NCBI GenBank assembly: GCA_030538275.1
Contig: JAUNUH010000005.1
Location: forward strand, 62,001-126,000
DNA: 64,000 nucleotides
Reading direction: 5' to 3'
Origin: Flavobacteriaceae bacterium
GTDB lineage: Bacteria; Bacteroidota; Bacteroidia; Flavobacteriales; Weeksellaceae
Made by a program: the position numbers and the translations under genes. The notes beneath the pieces were generated by a model. The model ran no database searches, was not told the DNA's origin, and saw only the letters and a list, made by a program, of their open reading frames with translations. This document shows, piece after piece, positions 47,225 through 57,441 of the stretch. Numbering within the stretch: the stretch's first letter is position 1; each line of letters starts with the position of its first letter.

Positions 47225-50200
47225 TTATTCAATCAACACCCGAATTCCTTCTGAATGTGCCGTGAATTCTGGCGCATACATATTCTGTAACTGCGTAATG
47301 CCGTTCGAAAATTCACCGGCATTGTTGGCACGCAAATCATATTCAAACACATAAACGCCCTTTGGTAAATAATCGATGAAAAAATTGGTGGCCGCATCCC
47401 GCGTACTTTCATAATAGCCCAATCCATCCTGCCATTTATAGGCCGAAATCACATTTACCGGCTCAAATCCACTGGCGCGCATATCTTTGATGTGCACAAA
47501 TTCCATTGCACGATCGGTTTGAATTTCCAAGCGAACTTTCACCAAATCACCCACCTGAATCTGATTATTCGTCTTGACGCCATGTGTTCCGCTGATTTCA
47601 AACAGTTTGGGTCCTTGTGGTGTATTGCGTTGAATGAACAATTGTTTATTGAATCGAACATTCGTGCTGGCACCGCTGATTTTGTCCAAATCTTCAAAAT
47701 ACTGCCAATACATTGCGCCCCAAGCCACACCCGGACTGGTTTTGCTGATGGTAACGGTTCCCATTTCTGGCGAAATTTCTCCCTTATCCCAAGATTCTTT
47801 TACATATCCGCTGCCGCTCTGCACCTCATCTACCGGTTTCACCTCCGCCGAATACCAAATATCATTCCCGATTTTTACCGTTACACCTTCTTCGGCATTT
47901 GTCCAGTCTTTTCCGGTGTTCATCAAGGCAAAAACCGCTTCTGTCGTGGCTTTGGTGCTTGTCCACTGATGGGTTTGTTTATTCTTCAATAACCACACTT
48001 TCATGCTTTCAACACTTACTACATCCTTGGGCGTAATTTCATCAAAAGCTTCGATCAACAAGGCCTGTGTTTCCACCGGGGCTTCCCACCAACGGTAGCC
48101 GCTCACATTTTCTTTCCAGTACATACCCATTTCATCGGATTCTACTGCGCGATCTTTGATGCTGAAAATCAATTCATTGGCTTGTTTTTGCTTTCCGTAT
48201 CGTTGATAAACCAAGGCCAGCATGCCCTGCGTTTGCAATCCTTGATTGAATTTATCTTTATCCATTTCAGTCAAGAAATAATCACGCGCTTTCTGTAATT
48301 TGGCATTCAACGGATGCGATTGCAGATAATAACTTCGCGCATACAACCAATAAATTCCGTCATAACCAGTTAAAGGCCAGCGTTTTTTGTCGGTTTGGAA
48401 TTTATTCCATCTTTCTTCCATTTCAGCATCAATGAAACCTATGGCTTTGTGCGGAATTTCTTCTGAATCAGCTGCTAATTTGGCATTCACTGGAATTTGC
48501 ATTTGTTTCAGATGTCCAAAACCGGCCACAATATGCGTTGTGATATACACATTGTCTTTTCCGCCTTCAAACCACGGGAATCCGCCAGAAGGTGATTGTT
48601 TTTGTCGTAATTTCTGATAGGTTGCAGCCAATTCATTGCGCATTTTGTTCAAATCAAACAACACGGCAATCCGCTTCATTTGCTCTTCTTCATTCTGCGC
48701 ATCCCGCACCCACGGCGTTTCTTCCAGCAAAATATTCTTTAATTCCTGATTTTTTTCCAAAGGTGAAATTAACTGACCTTTTCGGTTCCAGTCGTCAAAA
48801 ACAGCTTTGATTTTTGGATTGGAATTCACAATATATTCAGAGATTAAATTACCATACAAACGGGCAAAAATCTGTTCCGAACATTCATAGGGATATTCGC
48901 GTAAATAGGGTAGTGCCATCACCGCATACCAAATCGGGTTGGCGGTCATTTCCATGGTGAGTTTGAAGTTTTCACGCGTATTCGAAGTGGAATTTTTTAA
49001 TTTATCAAAAGTAAAGGTTTTGGTCTGATTTTCCCGAACGCTCATCGGAAGCGTTTCCGTTACCATCATTCGGTTGGTGAGGATGGGCAAGGCATTTTCT
49101 TCTCCGTCCGAAAAATCGCCGGTGCCGGCAACAACACGGTACACCACGCTTTGCACTTCATCCACTTTTGGGATTTTCAAACGCCATTCCACGGTGGTAT
49201 TTCCATCGGCATTTACGCTGAATGATTTTTGCGCATCTTTCAGCGCAAATTTAGCTTCAATGGGCTGCATCGTAAAGGCATCAAATAAAAGTAATTGTGC
49301 ATTTCCGCTTTGGGTTTTCTCTGATAGATTGATGATTTTGGTTTTAAGTAATAATTCATCGCCTTCGCGCAGAAAACGCGGTGCATTCGGCACGACCATC
49401 AGTTCTTTTTGGGTCACAATTTCAGATTGAAATGTGCCGACTTGTAAATCTTTGGTGTGTGCCACCGTCTGGAAATTCCAGGCGGTTAGACTTTCTGGCG
49501 CGGTGAATTCAATTTTCACATTTCCGCTTGTATCGGTTTTGAGATTCGGGAAGAAAAAGGCAGTTTCTTGTAAGTTTTTACGAACCTGAACGTTACCTAA
49601 ATCAATTTTTTCTTCTGCAATATCTTCGATAGCACTTTCCGTTTTGCTTTTCACCGCAACACCTGCTACCTCTCCCGCCAATGCATTCCCAACAGTGGAA
49701 TCGGCTGCATATTCGGCTTCTTCTTGAATGACTGGAGGCGCAGCAGATTTAATGGTAGAAACTCCTCTGATTACTATACGATTTCTTCTGAATTCATTAA
49801 AATTCAGGTTATACAAATTCAAATCTTCAAAGAAAATTTGAGGAAATTCATTTTCAAAATCTCTGTAATTATAGTTGGTGAAATAAGTTTGTTTTGGGTT
49901 ATTCCAAGCATTAAAAATGGAATAATTTTCATGAAACGGAAAGAATTCCCAAGGATTTATTACAAATTCATCCAGTGATTTATCATACATTCCAGCTAAA
50001 ACTTCTGCCAAGAATTTATCGCCTTTTTTGTCTTTTATCGTCAACGTCCAACTTTCTTCTTGTCCGGGTTCTAACTTGTTACGCAGTACAGAAGTCGTGA
50101 TATCCAGCTTTTTATTTTCAAACGGAATCGCAATGGTTTTTCGCGAAGTTACCGATTCATTGAATTTTTGAAAATAATAATGCACAAACACACCGCCGCG

Positions 50201-53164
50201 GTAATCTTCAGTCACCGGAAATGAAAAAGTTTTATCTTTTTCCAAATTCAAAATCTCTTTGCGAATGATTTCGCCGTTGGCTTCTAATTCTACCAACACA
50301 TTGGCCTGTGGCGCGTCTGAACTGAACACTATTGCTGCGGTTTCACCCGGTTGTAGCGAAGGATTTTTCACAACCACCGAAAAATATTCGTTGGAATTGA
50401 TGTTTTGATTTTTATGATAAACTTCCACAATTCGTACACTTTCAATGGTATCGTTTTGATAGATGGAAGTCGCTTTCACTTCATAAGTTCCTGGTGCAAG
50501 TTTCTGTTTCCAAACCACGGAATCCGTTTCAGAGGTGTTCCAACTGAGATTTACGACGGTATTACCACGTTTTCGATTTGGGATTAAATGTTCATTCGCA
50601 TAGGAAATATAAGGCAATTTTTGTGAAAATTCAGACTTTGGAACAAGTTCATAATCTATTTCTTTTTGCTGATGGCGCAACACACGGTCGAGAGGTAAAA
50701 TTTCGGTAATTTCAAGTTTTCCACTGGCTTCGGTTTCAGCGCCGTTCAAATTGGTGGTTATAATTTTAACTGAATGAAAATCAGTTGATTCTACTTTTTC
50801 TTTTACTTCTACATTAATCTGAAACGGAATATCTCCAATGCGCACACTCGCATTTCCGGTATGCGTTTCGCCCGAAATATCAACCACATCGGCTACGATT
50901 TTGTAAATATAAGCTCGATTTTGTTTCGGTTGTTTAGGTTTGGCCGGCAAGGCTTCAAATTCAAAATTGAAATTTCCTTCATCATCCGTTGTAGTTTCGC
51001 CCTGTGTCATTTCCACTTCCGGCTCCTGTGGAAACGGTCGCCACCACCAGCCTCGATACGGAAAATAGGCTTGACGATACACGCGGTACACGACTTTGGC
51101 ATCCGTCAAATTTGCACCAGAAAACATTTGCGCATTTCCGCTTACTTTTACTTTTTGATTTAACTGATAAACGCCTTTTAGCGTGTCCATTTCCACACGG
51201 AATTTTGGACGTTTGTATTCTTCTACCTGCACCGGTTGATAGGCATCGCCCCAATCGTCAGTCAAAGTAAAAATACCTGTCAAACCCGTGGTTGGAAGTA
51301 CAAATTCTCCATGTACAGAACCGAATTCGTTCGAAATCAAATCCAGCTTTGCAACTTCTTCACCGTTTACATCTTCAAGGATAATTTCCACTTTTTCATT
51401 CGGCTGAATTTTACGTTCTTTTCCTTTGGATTTATATAAAATCGCTTTGAAATAGACCGTTTGTCCTGGTCGGTAAATGCCGCGATCGGTGAAAAAAACC
51501 GTTTGTTCATTCCAGTCATCTTTTTCCCAATTATGGCGATACGAATGCAATCCAACTGGAAAATACGTGGCTTCATCGGCGGTTTTCACTACATAATTGA
51601 AATAGTAATTTCGTTCTTCTCCTTTCAAATCAAATCGTCCAAAATCATCTGTTTGAGCGGTTTTATAATGGGTAAAAGATGATTCGCGATCTGATTTTAA
51701 GATTTGAAGTGTTTTGTTTTTGAAAGGCAATCCATTTTCCTTGAAAACTAACTGTCCCTGATTGAAATTTTCATTTTTAGCCTGAAAGCCGCGCGTTGCC
51801 AAATCGAGACCGGTTGAAATGATATGCGTTTGAAAGAGATGATTTTTCAAATTTCCGGTGAAAGCGGTGTTATTTGAAAGAATCAGAATGTAATTTCCCG
51901 GGCTTAAGGGTTCAAACGGAAAAGTGGTGGTATGTAATTTATAATCTGTGAATTTTTTCAATGAAATTTGGCCGGTTTTGATGGGTTCACCAACGGTTAA
52001 AAGTTTTTTGGTTTTATGATCGAAATTGAATCCATTCAAATTTTTGGCTAATTGATTTTTGTCTAATTGATAAACCCGATAATAAATTATATCCGTATTT
52101 TTATGGCTGATATACAGTGGATTGTGATTCCCTGCGTATAAAGTTCCGTCGGTTTCAAAAGATAATTCAGGGAATTCAATTTGTTCTTTCAAGGTTCCGC
52201 ATTTTTGTGCGCCCACAGAATCTGGGTGTTTACGAATGGCCTGATCACACAATTCTATGGCTTTTACATAATTATTTTCCTCTTCTGCGCCGTTGGTATA
52301 GGTTAAAGCCAATTCATACAAAACATTTGTTACCCAAGATTTATCGGCATGTTTTTGATATAATTTTTCCAGTTCGGTGCGGAATTCCGGGCTATGTTGT
52401 TGGTTTTTGAAAGTATATTTGAGTTGCTCAAGTTCGTTTTCTATAAGCGCTGAAGGTTCGCGGTCGTTTTGATGAATTTGAATTAAATCGGCATAAATTT
52501 TTTCAATTTTCTGTTCTTTTTCGGTTTGAAGAAATTCCTGATTCTCAAACAAGGGATTTTGATATATTTCTAATGCGCGATGTGCCAAAACATCCAACAT
52601 ATTGGGTCGTAAAAAGCGCCATTTGTCCTCACCTTCTAATAAAAGTTCAAAATTTTCTGTTTTTGTTTTCTGTAATACATCCTTAGGTTCGATTGAAGCT
52701 TGTAGCAAAAGATCTGTTTCTTTCAAAAATCGGGCAACATCCCAAGTGCGGAAATCGCCGCCACCATCTGCCGCGAGGTCGGTGCGGTGGATGATTCGGT
52801 ATTGATTTTCTTGTAAATAATTAAAATACAATTCGGCTAAAAGCGATTGTAAAACGGCTTTTTCTACACCAGAAGATTTTGCGATTTCTTCCCGAAAATT
52901 TTTATTGGTTTCAGCGACAATATTTTCATCATCTGAGGTTTGAATCGCTAAATTCGACTTAAAAAGTAAGGCTTTGATGAGGTTTTGACTGTTATTTTCT
53001 TTTCGTGATTTTTCCATAATTTCATTGAGTAAAGGCTCTACTGATTTTAATTTTCCCTCGTTTAATTGCGTTTCAACTTCTTTCCATTTTTGAGGAAATG
53101 GATACTTCTGAGCCTGCAAATACGTGAAAGATAAAGCGAATAAGACAAAAATTGCTTTTTTCAT
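47225..53164 (-). CDS. Alpha-2-macroglobulin-like protein with TonB-plug-like motif
   Basis: 1979 residues with a signal peptide (MKKAIFVLFALSFTYLQAQ). A helical N-terminal part is followed by tandem MG domains (YRPGQTVYFKAILYK near 570 and others), an A2M domain (ESLTAWNFQTVAHTKDLQVG), a CSEQ thioester-type motif at C1428 (YPYECSEQIFARLYGN) and the alpha-alpha toroid and C-terminal receptor-like domain. A2M proteins trap proteases at the envelope. Two stretches within, IRGVSTI (1132-1138) and VGNALAGEVAGVAVKS (1158-1173), resemble the plug of SusC-type TonB receptors. Its start is 85 bp after the lipA stop. Confidence 0.87.
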   Translation of the reverse strand: MKKAIFVLFALSFTYLQAQKYPFPQKWKEVETQLNEGKLKSVEPLLNEIMEKSRKENNSQNLIKALLFKSNLAIQTSDDENIVAETNKNFREEIAKSSGVEKAVLQSLLAELYFNYLQENQYRIIHRTDLAADGGGDFRTWDVARFLKETDLLLQASIEPKDVLQKTKTENFELLLEGEDKWRFLRPNMLDVLAHRALEIYQNPLFENQEFLQTEKEQKIEKIYADLIQIHQNDREPSALIENELEQLKYTFKNQQHSPEFRTELEKLYQKHADKSWVTNVLYELALTYTNGAEEENNYVKAIELCDQAIRKHPDSVGAQKCGTLKEQIEFPELSFETDGTLYAGNHNPLYISHKNTDIIYYRVYQLDKNQLAKNLNGFNFDHKTKKLLTVGEPIKTGQISLKKFTDYKLHTTTFPFEPLSPGNYILILSNNTAFTGNLKNHLFQTHIISTGLDLATRGFQAKNENFNQGQLVFKENGLPFKNKTLQILKSDRESSFTHYKTAQTDDFGRFDLKGEERNYYFNYVVKTADEATYFPVGLHSYRHNWEKDDWNEQTVFFTDRGIYRPGQTVYFKAILYKSKGKERKIQPNEKVEIILEDVNGEEVAKLDLISNEFGSVHGEFVLPTTGLTGIFTLTDDWGDAYQPVQVEEYKRPKFRVEMDTLKGVYQLNQKVKVSGNAQMFSGANLTDAKVVYRVYRQAYFPYRGWWWRPFPQEPEVEMTQGETTTDDEGNFNFEFEALPAKPKQPKQNRAYIYKIVADVVDISGETHTGNASVRIGDIPFQINVEVKEKVESTDFHSVKIITTNLNGAETEASGKLEITEILPLDRVLRHQQKEIDYELVPKSEFSQKLPYISYANEHLIPNRKRGNTVVNLSWNTSETDSVVWKQKLAPGTYEVKATSIYQNDTIESVRIVEVYHKNQNINSNEYFSVVVKNPSLQPGETAAIVFSSDAPQANVLVELEANGEIIRKEILNLEKDKTFSFPVTEDYRGGVFVHYYFQKFNESVTSRKTIAIPFENKKLDITTSVLRNKLEPGQEESWTLTIKDKKGDKFLAEVLAGMYDKSLDEFVINPWEFFPFHENYSIFNAWNNPKQTYFTNYNYRDFENEFPQIFFEDLNLYNLNFNEFRRNRIVIRGVSTIKSAAPPVIQEEAEYAADSTVGNALAGEVAGVAVKSKTESAIEDIAEEKIDLGNVQVRKNLQETAFFFPNLKTDTSGNVKIEFTAPESLTAWNFQTVAHTKDLQVGTFQSEIVTQKELMVVPNAPRFLREGDELLLKTKIINLSEKTQSGNAQLLLFDAFTMQPIEAKFALKDAQKSFSVNADGNTTVEWRLKIPKVDEVQSVVYRVVAGTGDFSDGEENALPILTNRMMVTETLPMSVRENQTKTFTFDKLKNSTSNTRENFKLTMEMTANPIWYAVMALPYLREYPYECSEQIFARLYGNLISEYIVNSNPKIKAVFDDWNRKGQLISPLEKNQELKNILLEETPWVRDAQNEEEQMKRIAVLFDLNKMRNELAATYQKLRQKQSPSGGFPWFEGGKDNVYITTHIVAGFGHLKQMQIPVNAKLAADSEEIPHKAIGFIDAEMEERWNKFQTDKKRWPLTGYDGIYWLYARSYYLQSHPLNAKLQKARDYFLTEMDKDKFNQGLQTQGMLALVYQRYGKQKQANELIFSIKDRAVESDEMGMYWKENVSGYRWWEAPVETQALLIEAFDEITPKDVVSVESMKVWLLKNKQTHQWTSTKATTEAVFALMNTGKDWTNAEEGVTVKIGNDIWYSAEVKPVDEVQSGSGYVKESWDKGEISPEMGTVTISKTSPGVAWGAMYWQYFEDLDKISGASTNVRFNKQLFIQRNTPQGPKLFEISGTHGVKTNNQIQVGDLVKVRLEIQTDRAMEFVHIKDMRASGFEPVNVISAYKWQDGLGYYESTRDAATNFFIDYLPKGVYVFEYDLRANNAGEFSNGITQLQNMYAPEFTAHSEGIRVLIE

Positions 53165-53249
53165 GAATAGGTTATTTGATATGAAGATAGCAATTTTGAT
53201 GCAAAGTTTGTAAACAGGTTAAAAGATTTTAGCCTTTCTTTGATTCGAT

Positions 53250-54134
53250 TTAATGAATATGTTTCTCTGCGTGATAGCTGGAGCGTACTAAGGGTGAGCT
53301 TTCTACATGTCTAAAGCCTAAACTTTTGGCAAAAACTTCCAGTTCTTTAAATTCTTCGGGTGTAACGAATCGTTTTACGGGTAAGTGTTTTTTACTCGGC
53401 TGCAAATATTGTCCGATGGTTACGATATCCACGCCTGCATTGCGCACGTTTTCAATGGTTTCGAACACTTCTTCCAATTCTTCGCCCAGCCCCAGCATGA
53501 TTCCGGTTTTGGTGCGGCGTTGGCCTTGGTCTTTCATATATTTCAACACATCCAGACTGCGCTCATATTTGGCTTGAATGCGCACCTCGCGGGTAAGTCG
53601 TTTCACGGTTTCCATGTTATGCGATATAACTTCGGGTTTAACGGTCAATATGCGGTCAATATGTTTGTAAATTCCTTGAAAATCAGGGATTAAGGTTTCC
53701 ATGGTGGTTTCTGGAGAAATTCGACGAACGGCGTTTACGGTTTCTGCCCACAAAATGGAGCCCATGTCTTTCAAATCGTCTCGGTCCACAGATGTGATAA
53801 CGGCATGTTTGATTTGCATTTTTTTGATGGAATTGGCCACTTTTTCTGGTTCTGACCAATCCAGGTCTAAAGGTCGGCCTGTTTTTACGCCACAAAATCC
53901 GCATGAGCGTGTGCAAATGTTTCCAAGGATCATAAAAGTTGCCGTGCCTTCGCCCCAGCATTCGCCCATATTGGGGCAGCTACCGCTTTGGCAAATGGTG
54001 TTGAGCTCGTATTTTTCTACAAGTCCTCGTAGTTTTTTGTAATTATTCCCTGTGGGTAGCTTCACTCTCAGCCATTTGGGTTTGGCAAGGGGTAAATCTG
54101 TTTGAACCGGGTTATGTTGTGTAATTTCGGACAT
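53250..54134 (-). CDS. lipA: Lipoyl synthase
   Basis: Radical SAM enzyme that inserts two sulfurs into octanoyl groups of the lipoyl domains of 2-oxoacid dehydrogenases. The 294 residues have both cluster motifs: CxxxxCPNMGEC (CQSGSCPNMGEC, about 49-60), and the radical SAM CxxxCxxC (CTRSCGFCGV). The C-terminal RSSYHAEK motif completes the auxiliary site. The length is normal. The start has a TACCTTTG box 16 bp upstream on the minus strand. Confidence 0.94.
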   Translation of the reverse strand: MSEITQHNPVQTDLPLAKPKWLRVKLPTGNNYKKLRGLVEKYELNTICQSGSCPNMGECWGEGTATFMILGNICTRSCGFCGVKTGRPLDLDWSEPEKVANSIKKMQIKHAVITSVDRDDLKDMGSILWAETVNAVRRISPETTMETLIPDFQGIYKHIDRILTVKPEVISHNMETVKRLTREVRIQAKYERSLDVLKYMKDQGQRRTKTGIMLGLGEELEEVFETIENVRNAGVDIVTIGQYLQPSKKHLPVKRFVTPEEFKELEVFAKSLGFRHVESSPLVRSSYHAEKHIH

Positions 54135-54150
54135 ACTTTCAGTTGATTGT

Positions 54151-54158
54151 CAAAGGTA
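54151..54158 (-). promoter_or_regulatory. -7 element of lipA
   Basis: TACCTTTG on the minus strand, a TAnnTTTG match, ends 16 nt before the ATG at 54134. No clear -33 box. Confidence 0.5.
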
Positions 54159-54305
54159 CAAATTCGTATTGAATCTGCTTCTGGAATTGTAGGAATTGGG
54201 AAAATTCTTTTGTTTTTTGATTAAAAATGTTATGGTGTGAACGAGGTTTGAAGATTATAGGGATTCGCTGAGAACAGTGTGCGATAGTGGTTGTAGTGGA
54301 TATCC

Positions 54306-54389
54306 TTTACCAAAAAATTCGGTATAAAATGCGGGAAACGCTAGATGCTAATCTAGCGTTTCCCGGATTTTGTCGAATTTTTTGGTAAA
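54306..54389. repeat. 84-bp nested perfect palindrome
   Basis: The outer arms TTTACCAAAAAATTCG (54306-54321) and 54374-54389 are perfect reverse complements over 16 bp. The inner arms GGGAAACGCTAGAT (54333-54346) and 54351-54364 are perfect over 14 bp around a 4-nt loop, and the spacers partly pair (AAAAT with ATTTT). It lies between divergent lipA and the membrane-protein gene at 54545, 172 bp from lipA. It has no T run on either side, so it is not a plain terminator. Candidates are a mini transposable element, a structured RNA or a protein site. Confidence 0.75.
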
Positions 54390-54544
54390 GATAGGAACGG
54401 AAAACACGGTCACAAAAAATGCCTGCATTGAGCTGTGTTGTTAGGATAAATTTTAAGGTATTTTTTGTGAATCGCCCAAAAAAAAGTTTGTTCCAGCAAT
54501 AGGAATAAAGAATTTTGATGAGAAAGTTGTATCTTCGCAGGGAG

Positions 54545-54868
54545 ATGCCAAAATTGATCAAAGGACATACGCCGCGCAAGTTTAATTATATTCCTAGACA
54601 TTACGACAAGGAGAATAATGATTTGATATTCAATAGGATAGGGGATGGGCGTTTTGCGCAAAATTATGTGAGGAAGAAGAAGATTCATAATAGCGAGGCA
54701 TTGCTGGATGAGAAAAGGATTGATTTTTCGTCGTATCGTGTGCGGCCTAAGCGCAGTAAATCTTCGCCACAATTTAGTGTACTTATAATTTTGGTGGGTT
54801 TGATGTTGCTGATTGCGATTATGTGGTTGATTACCCAACCAGAATTCACTAATATTTTTGAAAAATGA
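54545..54868 (+). CDS. Small membrane-anchored protein upstream of mutL
   Basis: 107 residues. I start at the ATG at 54545 (MPKLIKGHTPRKFNYIPRHYDKE) because TATCTTCG, a near -7 box at about 54528-54535, lies just before it, and the in-frame ATGs at 54515 and 54518 lie upstream of that box. A basic hydrophilic region is followed by one C-terminal membrane helix (about 75-95). Flavobacteriia carry an equivalent gene before mutL, sometimes called riboflavin synthase subunit beta, which I think is a misannotation. It overlaps mutL by 4 bp. Confidence 0.8.
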   Translation: MPKLIKGHTPRKFNYIPRHYDKENNDLIFNRIGDGRFAQNYVRKKKIHNSEALLDEKRIDFSSYRVRPKRSKSSPQFSVLIILVGLMLLIAIMWLITQPEFTNIFEK

Positions 54869-56631
54869 GTGATGTGATTCGACTTTTGCCGGATCATGTT
54901 GCTAACCAAATTGCTGCGGGAGAAGTTGTGCAGCGGCCGGCCAGTGTTGTAAAGGAATTGCTTGAAAATGCGATAGATGCGGGTGCGAATTCTATCAAGT
55001 TAATCGTGAAAGATGCTGGACGTCAAGGGATTGAGGTGATAGATAATGGTGTTGGAATGAGCGGAACGGATGCGCGAATGGCGTTTGAGCGGCATGCCAC
55101 TTCTAAAATTTCTAGGACAGAAGATATTTTTCAAATCCGAACCAAGGGATTTCGGGGTGAGGCTTTGGCGTCGATTGCTGCGGTGGCGCAGGTGGATTTG
55201 AGGACGCGGCGTGAGACAGAGGAATTGGGGACGCATATTGTGATACATGGTGGTGAGCTGAAGTCGCAAGAGCCGGTTGTGACGCCGGTTGGGACTATGA
55301 TTTCGGTACGGAATCTTTTCTATAATGTTCCTGCTCGGCGAAATTTTTTGAAATCTAATCAGGTTGAATTACGTCATATTTTGGACGAGTTTCATCGTGT
55401 AGCATTGGCGCATGAATCAATTGATTTTCAGTTGATTTCTAATGATGTTGAGGTTTTCAGACTTACGGGAACGCATACGGCGCAGCGTATTTTGCATATT
55501 TTTGGGAAGAAAATGCAGGGACAATTGGTTCCGGTAAATGAAGAAACCGATGTGGTGAAAATTACTGGGTTTATAGGAAAACCCGAATCTGCCAAAAAAT
55601 CGCGTGGGGAGCAGTTTTTCTTTGCCAATAATCGTTTTATCAAAAGTGGATATCTGCACAAAGCCTTGCAGCATGCTTTTGAAAATTTGATTTCGCCTGG
55701 AGAGCATCCGGCTTATTTTATTTTTTTGGAAATTGATCCCGAAAAGATTGATATCAATATTCACCCCACCAAAACAGAGATTAAATTTGAGGATGAAGCC
55801 GCAATTTATGGGCAATTGCGCGCGGCTGTGAAACATGCTTTGGGGCAATATCAAGTAACTCCAGCCTTGGATTTTGACCGTCCCGATTGGGATATTCCCA
55901 TAATGAAACAAAATAGAGATTTGAAAATGCCTGAAATTCAGGTAGATAGAAATTACAATCCATTTCAGACTGAATTTAATTTACGAGGAATGACTACGCC
56001 TGGCGCTGGCGGTACTTTTCATCATTATGAATTGGAAACTCATGCGAAACCAAGTCCGGAGTTGTTTTCGAAAGCGGAAGAAACGCCATTGAAAGTGATG
56101 CAGTGGCAACAGGCTTATTTGATTACGGAATATCAAGATGATTTACTTTTGATTGATCAGCATAGGGCGCATCAAAGTGTTCTATATCAAAAGTTTATCA
56201 AATCAAAAAATAAAAATGCCTTGTCTCAGCAATTGCTTTTTGCAATAGAAATGGAGTTATCCCACAATGAAAAGGAGAAAATAAAAAATTCTGAGGAATT
56301 CTGGATAGGCTATGGTTTTGATTTTGTGATAGATGAGGATTTATTAATGGTGAATGCGATTCCTGGAGATATGCAAAGTGATATGATTTTGCCATTGTTT
56401 CAGGATTTTTTATCATCGGATGAGGCTATTTCAACAACTGATCCTGCCGATGAATTGGCAAAATATATGGCAAAAGCGGCTTCCATAAAGAAAGGCACAA
56501 GATTGGGAGTCGATCAAATGCAGCATTTGGTACAAGAATTGTTTGCGTTGGAACAATTTATTTATTCACCATTTGGCAAAAGAATATTTAAATCCATTAA
56601 TTTGCATGAAATATCCAAATTTTTGGATTAA
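54865..56631 (+). CDS. mutL: DNA mismatch repair protein MutL
   Basis: 588 residues. The N-terminal GHKL ATPase has LPDHVANQIAAGEVVQRPASVVKELLENAIDAGA, DNGVGM, and TSKI..TKGFRGEAL. A C-terminal dimerisation domain follows an acidic, low-complexity linker. I see no DQHAxxERxxE endonuclease motif; the region reads IDQHRAHQSVLYQK, so it may be endonuclease-deficient or altered there. The length is normal. It couples MutS recognition to excision. It overlaps the upstream gene by 4 bp and the rhomboid gene follows after 24 bp. Confidence 0.92.
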   Translation: MSDVIRLLPDHVANQIAAGEVVQRPASVVKELLENAIDAGANSIKLIVKDAGRQGIEVIDNGVGMSGTDARMAFERHATSKISRTEDIFQIRTKGFRGEALASIAAVAQVDLRTRRETEELGTHIVIHGGELKSQEPVVTPVGTMISVRNLFYNVPARRNFLKSNQVELRHILDEFHRVALAHESIDFQLISNDVEVFRLTGTHTAQRILHIFGKKMQGQLVPVNEETDVVKITGFIGKPESAKKSRGEQFFFANNRFIKSGYLHKALQHAFENLISPGEHPAYFIFLEIDPEKIDINIHPTKTEIKFEDEAAIYGQLRAAVKHALGQYQVTPALDFDRPDWDIPIMKQNRDLKMPEIQVDRNYNPFQTEFNLRGMTTPGAGGTFHHYELETHAKPSPELFSKAEETPLKVMQWQQAYLITEYQDDLLLIDQHRAHQSVLYQKFIKSKNKNALSQQLLFAIEMELSHNEKEKIKNSEEFWIGYGFDFVIDEDLLMVNAIPGDMQSDMILPLFQDFLSSDEAISTTDPADELAKYMAKAASIKKGTRLGVDQMQHLVQELFALEQFIYSPFGKRIFKSINLHEISKFLD

Positions 56632-56655
56632 ATCAAAATTATTTAATAGCAGTTT

Positions 56656-57441
56656 ATGTTTCAAAATATACCTCCAATTACCAAAAATCTACTGATTCTT
56701 AATGCTTTGTTTTTTGCGGCAAAATATGTAGCGGCTACATCTGGTATTAATTTGGACATATTTTTAGGTGCATTTTATCCTGAATCTGTCAATTTCAAAA
56801 GTTATCAGGTCATTACACATATGTTTATGCACGGAGATATGATGCATTTTTTCTTTAATATGTTTGCATTGTGGATGTTTGGTGGTGCGGTTGAGCGTAC
56901 GTTGGGTGAAAAAAAGTTTATTATTTTATATTTTGCAGCTGGTTTAGGGGCTTTTGTGCTATTTAATTTGACGAATTACTTTGAGATTAATGCTGCAAAG
57001 GAGGCTGTACAGAACAGTCGATTAATTGAGTCTGTCAATGAATTTGCTCGATTGGATATGCAGGGCGGAGGAACTTTTGAACAAATAGAATCGAATTTGA
57101 AACAATGGCTTGCGGCGAATGATGTAAGTAATAACCAGGCCCGTCAGGATTTATTTTTGGATTATTCTATTCCTATGGTGGGTGCATCTGGAGCGATTTT
57201 TGGTGTTTTGGCGGCATTTGGGATGATGTTTCCGAATGCGGTTTTGATGTTGATTTTCCCGCCGATTCCACTCAAAGCTAAATATTTTATTCCCATTTAT
57301 ATTGCCATTGAATTGTATTTGGCGATTCAAGCCAATCCTGGAGATAATGTGGCGCATTATGCTCATATTGGTGGTGCAATTATTGGATTTTTATTAATCA
57401 AAATGTGGAGAAAAAGTAGTTTTAACCGATGGGATTCTTAG
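56656..57441 (+). CDS. Rhomboid-family intramembrane serine protease
   Basis: 261 residues with about six membrane helices. The rhomboid motifs are HMFMHGDMMHFFFNMFALWMFG (helix 2), GASGAIFG (catalytic Ser) and AHYAHIGGAIIG (catalytic His). It cleaves membrane substrates in the bilayer; targets unknown. A soluble insert of about 70 residues lies before the Ser helix. It overlaps the next rhomboid gene by 13 bp. Confidence 0.88.
   Translation: MFQNIPPITKNLLILNALFFAAKYVAATSGINLDIFLGAFYPESVNFKSYQVITHMFMHGDMMHFFFNMFALWMFGGAVERTLGEKKFIILYFAAGLGAFVLFNLTNYFEINAAKEAVQNSRLIESVNEFARLDMQGGGTFEQIESNLKQWLAANDVSNNQARQDLFLDYSIPMVGASGAIFGVLAAFGMMFPNAVLMLIFPPIPLKAKYFIPIYIAIELYLAIQANPGDNVAHYAHIGGAIIGFLLIKMWRKSSFNRWDS

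Noticed and set aside
54410..54838. 142-codon minus-strand frame near mutL
   Set aside because: Opposite the membrane-protein gene that precedes mutL; AT-rich and with no recognisable features.
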